DNA from: a bacterium
GTDB taxonomy: Bacteria; Krumholzibacteriota; Krumholzibacteriia; LZORAL124-64-63
DNA: 10,189 nucleotides
Reading direction: 5' to 3'
NCBI GenBank assembly: GCA_030591105.1
Contig: JAUVBS010000040.1
Location: 1-10,189 of the forward strand
Shown here piece by piece: positions 6,910-10,189 of the stretch (position 1 is the stretch's first letter; every line of letters starts with the position of its first letter). Below the pieces are notes generated by a model. It saw nothing but the letters and a program-made list of their open reading frames with translations. It was not told where the DNA came from and ran no database searches. Made by a program: the position numbers and the translations under genes.

Positions 6910-7671
6910 GTGAACACGAATTTGACCATCCAACACATCCAGGCGACCGATGTCGGTCTGGTGCGCGAATCCAACGAAGATTACGTCACCCATGTCCAGC
7001 GCGACGGTGAGTACCTGTTCGTGCTCGCCGACGGTATGGGTGGTCTACCGGGTGGCGAAGTGGCCAGCCAAGTCGCCAGCGAAGCGGCCCGCGATCACTT
7101 CCTGCTGCGGACCCGTGTCGAGCCCGGCATCATCCTGGAGGAAGCGCTCCTCGCCGCGCATCGCGCCTGCCGTGAAGTGCAGGTTCAACGCCCGGAACTG
7201 AGCCGCATGGGCACGACCCTCGAACTGGCCCTGGTCCACGACAACGAGCTGTGGTGGGGCCACGTGGGCGACAGCCGCCAGTACCTCGTTACCGACGGCG
7301 GACGACGGTGTTTGCAACTGACGGTCGATCACACGTTGGTCCAGGGATTGGTCGACCAGGGTATCCTTTCGGTTGAAGACGCCCGCCACCATCCACACCG
7401 CAACTTGCTGAGTTCGGCGATCGGTACCGGTGACCGGCCACGTCTGGATATCGCCGCCGAATCGCTCGTACTCGAGGCCGGCGACTGCCTCGTCCAGTGT
7501 TCGGACGGGCTGACCGACCTGGTTTTACCCGCGGAGATCGGCGAGATCGTCGGTGGGCGGGACACACCGGTGGCGCTGGATCGCGTGTGCGCGGACCTGA
7601 TCGAACTGGCCAAACGGCGCGGTGGGCACGACAACATCACCGTCCAGGTTGTGCGTTGGGTGACCGCGTAA
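6910..7671 (+). CDS. PP2C-family Ser/Thr protein phosphatase (Stp/PrpC type)
   Basis: Cytoplasmic metal-dependent phosphatase that removes phosphate from Ser/Thr (sometimes His/Arg) of proteins, usually opposing a Hanks-type kinase. All core PP2C motifs are present in order: VRESNEDY (metal-binding Asp), FVLADGMGG (metal-binding Asp and Gly), MGTTLELAL, WWGHVGDSRQYL, LTVDHTLVQ, LLSSAIG, DCLVQCSDGLTDLV and GGHDNITVQVV. At 253 residues it is the usual length for the stand-alone bacterial form with no extra domain. I chose the GTG at 6910 because ACGAGG (6895-6900) lies 9 bases upstream and the family motifs start soon after; the TTG at 6865 would add 15 unlike residues. No kinase or FHA protein is in the window. 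It may regulate the adjacent envelope machine, as PP2C/kinase pairs do for type VI secretion, but that is inference. Its stop codon lies in a tandem repeat. Confidence 0.95.
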   Translation: MNTNLTIQHIQATDVGLVRESNEDYVTHVQRDGEYLFVLADGMGGLPGGEVASQVASEAARDHFLLRTRVEPGIILEEALLAAHRACREVQVQRPELSRMGTTLELALVHDNELWWGHVGDSRQYLVTDGGRRCLQLTVDHTLVQGLVDQGILSVEDARHHPHRNLLSSAIGTGDRPRLDIAAESLVLEAGDCLVQCSDGLTDLVLPAEIGEIVGGRDTPVALDRVCADLIELAKRRGGHDNITVQVVRWVTA

Positions 7672-7720
7672 GGCCGGCAAGGTGACCGCGTAAGGCCGGC
7701 AAGGTGGCCGCGTAAGGCTG
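7660..7720 (+). repeat. 22-bp tandem repeat over the phosphatase stop codon
   Basis: Two perfect 22-bp units (7660-7681 and 7682-7703, beginning GTGACCGCGTAAGGCC) are followed by a third, diverged and cut short (7704-7720, GTGGCCGCGTAAGGCTG). Each unit contains the gene's last codons and its TAA. The unit is not a multiple of three, so copies two and three are untranslated. GCCGGC cores at 7673-7678 and 7695-7700 could pair, but no T-run follows, so I do not call a terminator. Confidence 0.92.
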
Positions 7721-7778
7721 ATAATCTCGCACCAACAGGCGACAAAGCATGCAAGGCATTTGTTATCAGGTTTTTGGG

Positions 7779-7835
7779 CGTATATCGACCTCCGGTCCGA
7801 CAGGTTAGAGATTTAACAGCTAGCGCCGATATACG
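7779..7835. promoter_or_regulatory. 9-bp inverted repeat pair, 39-base spacer
   Basis: CGTATATCG at 7779-7787 and its exact reverse complement CGATATACG at 7827-7835. Arms of this length in an AT-rich control region could be two operator half-sites on roughly the same DNA face or the base of a large stem. No known regulator site recognised. Confidence 0.4.
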
Positions 7836-7868
7836 AGGATGAATTCCGTTTTCAATACCCCTCAAAAT

Positions 7869-7887
7869 CAGCTATCTTCCAGCTATC
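7869..7887 (+). promoter_or_regulatory. Direct repeat CAGCTATC, 11-bp period
   Basis: CAGCTATC occurs at 7869-7876 and again at 7880-7887. An 11-bp period places both copies on one face of the helix, as for tandem binding sites of a response regulator. It lies about 70 bases before the candidate -35. The regulator is unknown. Confidence 0.35.
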
Positions 7888-7908
7888 AGTTATATTTGGT
7901 GCTATATG

Positions 7909-7928
7909 ATGGCGCTCGGTGGCGCCAT
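7909..7928. promoter_or_regulatory. Hairpin or operator, 7-bp arms
   Basis: ATGGCGC (7909-7915), six-base loop TCGGTG, GCGCCAT (7922-7928). The arms pair perfectly. No T-run follows, so it is not a classic terminator; it lies 30 bases before the candidate -35 and could be an operator. Confidence 0.4.
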
Positions 7929-7957
7929 AGTATTTGTCAAACGAATAACATCTTTTC

Positions 7958-7986
7958 TTGACTACCTCCGGACTGCTACCTAATTT
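7958..7986 (+). promoter_or_regulatory. Candidate sigma70-type promoter for dsrAB
   Basis: TTGACT (7958-7963) matches the -35 consensus at five of six positions. A spacer of exactly 17 bases leads to TAATTT (7981-7986), a weaker -10 at three of six. Transcription would start near 7993, giving an untranslated leader of about 120 bases before dsrA. Predicted from sequence pattern only. Confidence 0.35.
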
Positions 7987-8111
7987 TTCTGCCAGGATAA
8001 TGGGTCTATTCGGCGGTGAGTCTATCGCCGCGTTAGCTGGGAAGGCCACCGTTCTTGACTGGCGATCGCACGTGCGCCGGAGACGATCGGTCGAACCAAA
8101 AAGGAGCACTG

Positions 8112-9314
8112 ATGGCTACAAACGAAACCCCCTTACTGGATGAACTGGAGAAGGGCCCGTGGCCAAGCTTCGTCACGGAAATCAAGCGGGCCGCGGCCGG
8201 GAACGAAATGGCCAAGGACGTACTTCTCCAGCTGGAGAAGTCCTACCGCGACAAGGTGGGGTACTGGAAACACGGCGGCATCGTCGGCGTGATGGGCTAC
8301 GGCGGCGGTGTGATCGGCCGCTATAGCGCGTTGCCGGAGGAATTCCCCAACGTCTCTCACTTCCACACGCTGCGTGTGAATCAGCCGTCTGCCTGGTTCT
8401 ACACCGCGGACGCGTTGCGGAGCATCTGCGACATCTGGGAGGAGCACGGTTCAGGGCTGACCAACATGCACGGCTCGACCGGTGACATTATTCTACTCGG
8501 TACCCGTACCGAACAGCTCGAACCGGTATTCGAGAAACTCACCGCGCACGGCTTCGACCTCGGCGGATCCGGTTCGGACGTGCGAACCCCGAGCTGTTGC
8601 AACGGTATGGCCCGCTGTGAATTCGCCTGTTACGACACCATGGCGGCCTGCTACGACTTCACGCAGGAGTACCAGGACGAGCTGCACCGTCCGGCGTTCC
8701 CGTACAAGTGGAAGTTCAAGTTCTCCGGTTGCGCCAACGACTGCGTGGCGGCCATCGCGCGTTCGGACCTGTCGATCATCGGCACCTGGCGCGACGACAT
8801 CAAGATCGACACCGCCGAGATCAAGGCATATGCCGACGGCGGTATGGACATCGAGAGCGATGTCTGCGGGAACTGTCCTGCCCACTGCATCGACTGGGAC
8901 GGCAAGCAGCTGGCCATCGACAACTCGCTCTGCCTGCACTGCATGCACTGCATCAACGTCATGCCCAAGGCGCTTGCCCCCGGCGACGACAAGGGCGCGG
9001 TGATCCTGATCGGAGCGAAGGCGCCGATCATCGAGGGCGCGCTGCTCAGTAGCGTGTTCATGCCGTTCATTAAGATGGAGGCGCCCTACCGCGAGATCAA
9101 AGACGTGGTCGAGGAGATCTGGGATGTCTGGTGCGAGGAGGGCAAGGCCCGTGAGCGCATCGGCGAATTCATCCAGCGCGTCGGACTCGGTGACTTTCTC
9201 GAGGCGATCGGCGTCGAGCCGATCCCGGAGATGGTCGCGGTCCCGCGTGAGAACCCCTACATCTTCTACGAGGAATTCTTCGAAGAAGACGACGAAGAAG
9301 GGGAAGATGAGTAG
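8112..9314 (+). CDS. dsrA: Dissimilatory sulfite reductase, alpha subunit
   Basis: Alpha subunit of the cytoplasmic alpha2-beta2 siroheme enzyme that reduces sulfite, passing sulfur to DsrC, in sulfate/sulfite respiration; sulfur oxidisers run a relative in reverse. 400 residues. Family signatures are plain: [13 protein letters not shown] near the start, [52 protein letters not shown]. Siroheme-[4Fe-4S] ligands fit C163-X5-C169 and C207-X3-C211. A ferredoxin domain uses CPAHC (C255, C259) and C274-X2-C277-X2-C280. The long N-proximal insertion of Desulfovibrio-type DsrA is missing, and the protein ends in an acidic tail ([10 protein letters not shown]) in place of the usual basic one; both comparisons are from memory. 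AAGGAG at 8101-8106, 5 bases before the ATG, fixes the start; an upstream TTG at 8055 is rejected. It is followed by dsrB after 75 bases. Confidence 0.98.
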   Translation: MATNETPLLDELEKGPWPSFVTEIKRAAAGNEMAKDVLLQLEKSYRDKVGYWKHGGIVGVMGYGGGVIGRYSALPEEFPNVSHFHTLRVNQPSAWFYTADALRSICDIWEEHGSGLTNMHGSTGDIILLGTRTEQLEPVFEKLTAHGFDLGGSGSDVRTPSCCNGMARCEFACYDTMAACYDFTQEYQDELHRPAFPYKWKFKFSGCANDCVAAIARSDLSIIGTWRDDIKIDTAEIKAYADGGMDIESDVCGNCPAHCIDWDGKQLAIDNSLCLHCMHCINVMPKALAPGDDKGAVILIGAKAPIIEGALLSSVFMPFIKMEAPYREIKDVVEEIWDVWCEEGKARERIGEFIQRVGLGDFLEAIGVEPIPEMVAVPRENPYIFYEEFFEEDDEEGEDE

Positions 9315-9389
9315 TTCCGGGAGCTGGCAACGCGTGGAATTTAGCTCGGGTCTGCGACCTCGGCCAACACGTAAAGGAAGTGAGTAATA

Positions 9390-10189
9390 ATGGCTGAACC
9401 TGCCAAGAGGATCACCGATATCGGACCGCCTCACTACGAGAAGTTCCTGCCTCCCGTGATCAAAGCGAACTACGGGAAGTGGAAGTACCACGAAATAGTA
9501 AAGCCGGGCGTGCTGGTGCACGTCGCCAAGTCCGGCGACAAGCTCTTCACCGTGCGCATGGCATCGCCGCGGATAATGTCCATCCAGACGATCCGCTGGA
9601 TCTGCGATCTGGCCGACAAGTACTGCGGTGGTCACCTGCGATTCACAAGCCGCAACAACGTGGAGTTCTTGACCACCGAAGAAGCGAACATCGATCCGCT
9701 GATCGCCGACATCGAAGCTGGCGGTTATCTGGTCGGCGGCGTCGGTGCCTGCATCTCCAACATGGTCCACACCCAGGGCTGGATACACTGCCACAGCGCG
9801 GCCACCGACGCCTCCGGCGTGGTCAAGGCGGTCATGGACGACCTGGCGCCGTACTTCCAGTCCACCGATCTACCTGCTAAATTACGTATCGCACTGGCTT
9901 GCTGTCTGAACATGTGTGGCGCCGTGCACTGTTCGGATATCGCGATTCTCGGTGTGCACAGACGGCCGCCGACGGTCCACGACGAATCGCTGCCGAAGAT
10001 GTGCGAGATCCCGACCACGGTGGCCTCGTGTCCGACGGCGGCGATCCGACCGGTCTCGGTCGATGGTAAACCGAGTGTCGAGGTGCTCGAGGACAACTGC
10101 ATGTTCTGCGCGAACTGCTTCACGGTTTGCCCGAGCATGACCATGGCCGATCCGTTGAACGACGGCATCTCGATCTGGGTCGGCGGCAA
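9390..10189 (+). CDS. dsrB: Dissimilatory sulfite reductase, beta subunit (partial, 3' end outside window)
   Basis: Beta subunit, which in known enzymes carries the catalytically active siroheme. The frame is open from the ATG at 9390 to the window edge, giving 266 codons of a family usually about 350-385 residues long. Start: [18 protein letters not shown] and YGKWKYHE. Siroheme-cluster ligands fit C134 (in [17 protein letters not shown]), C171, C172 and C176 ([15 protein letters not shown]); the spacing of 37, 1 and 4 residues agrees with reductive DsrB. A ferredoxin domain follows: C237-X2-C240-X2-C243-X3-C247-P, then [20 protein letters not shown] and [17 protein letters not shown] also resemble reductive bacterial DsrB rather than the oxidative type. 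AAAGGA at 9373-9378 gives a rather long 11-base spacer. It is cotranscribed with dsrA; genes that would show the pathway direction, such as dsrD, would lie beyond the window. Confidence 0.98.
   Translation, partial: MAEPAKRITDIGPPHYEKFLPPVIKANYGKWKYHEIVKPGVLVHVAKSGDKLFTVRMASPRIMSIQTIRWICDLADKYCGGHLRFTSRNNVEFLTTEEANIDPLIADIEAGGYLVGGVGACISNMVHTQGWIHCHSAATDASGVVKAVMDDLAPYFQSTDLPAKLRIALACCLNMCGAVHCSDIAILGVHRRPPTVHDESLPKMCEIPTTVASCPTAAIRPVSVDGKPSVEVLEDNCMFCANCFTVCPSMTMADPLNDGISIWVGG

Larger units (their letters stand above)
7672..8111. other. AT-richer intergenic region upstream of dsrA
   Basis: Apart from the tandem repeat at its left end, this 440-base stretch has clearly lower GC than the flanking genes and contains no convincing gene. 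It holds an inverted repeat pair (7779-7787 with 7827-7835), a direct repeat (7869-7887), a hairpin (7909-7928), a candidate promoter (7958-7986) and a second TTCTTGACT (8052-8060) without a matching -10. A minus-strand open frame at 7852-8109 is discussed in the findings. It is probably the control region of the dsr operon. Confidence 0.6.

Noticed and set aside
7749..7775. Rho-independent terminator after the phosphatase gene
   Set aside because: ATGC-AAG-GCAT has only a 4-bp stem and the T-run lies well downstream of it; too weak to call.
8055..8111. Upstream TTG start adding 19 residues to DsrA
   Set aside because: The added residues do not resemble DsrA, and AAGGAG sits correctly before the ATG at 8112.
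8493..9794. Long open frame of 433 codons on the minus strand
   Set aside because: Antisense shadow of dsrA and dsrB, which are unmistakable; a product of GC-rich codon bias.
8112..10189. Oxidative (sulfur-oxidiser) type dsrAB
   Set aside because: DsrA alone could be read that way because it is short, but the DsrB motifs fit the reductive type. Final proof needs a tree.
1..10189. CRISPR array, tRNA, rRNA, insertion sequence
   Set aside because: I saw no spaced identical repeats, no tRNA-like cloverleaf, no rRNA sequence and no transposase or terminal inverted repeats.

Overview
This is a high-GC bacterial window in which every supported gene lies on the + strand. It has two parts. Positions 1-7671 carry cell-envelope genes. 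From 8112 to the window edge lie dsrA and the 5' part of dsrB, which encode the siroheme dissimilatory sulfite reductase. A visibly AT-richer gap of about 440 bases (7672-8111) separates the parts.

The organism must be a diderm: there are an ExbB/TolQ and ExbD/TolR proton-channel pair, a lipoprotein and a secreted protein. It also makes a sulfite reductase. Compared from memory, DsrB resembles the reductive bacterial type ([14 protein letters not shown] rather than the CCQINCGG-like stretch of sulfur oxidisers). DsrA lacks the long N-proximal insertion of Desulfovibrio-like proteins. With the FlgD-type Ig protein at the left edge, this points to an uncultured sulfite or sulfate reducer outside the classical Desulfovibrio group, perhaps an FCB-like or similar deep lineage. 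The phylum assignment is inference only.

Layout: (1) 1-570, 3' end of a protein with a FlgD-like Ig domain and an Arg/Asp/His repeat tail; (2) 641-1426 ExbB/TolQ-like; (3) 1445-1891 ExbD/TolR-like; (4) 1916-3022 a single-pass protein laid out like TonB/TolA; (5) 3019-3939 a lipoprotein; (6) 3949-5757 a coiled-coil/TPR-like protein in the same frame as gene 5, separated only by one TGA and three codons; (7) 5757-6788 an exported protein with an EQTA repeat; (8) 6910-7671 a PP2C-type Ser/Thr phosphatase whose stop codon lies in a 22-bp tandem repeat; (9) the AT-rich gap with candidate promoter and symmetric elements; (10) 8112-9314 dsrA; (11) 9390 to the edge, dsrB (partial).

Genes 2-7 are packed as one operon (gaps of at most 24 bases, several start/stop overlaps). 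They look like a proton-driven trans-envelope machine: ExbB/ExbD motor, a TonB/TolA-like transmitter, an outer-membrane lipoprotein, and periplasmic helical and exported partners. I do not recognise this exact set; it is the best candidate here for an undescribed system. The sulfite reductase appears to be a separate transcription unit.
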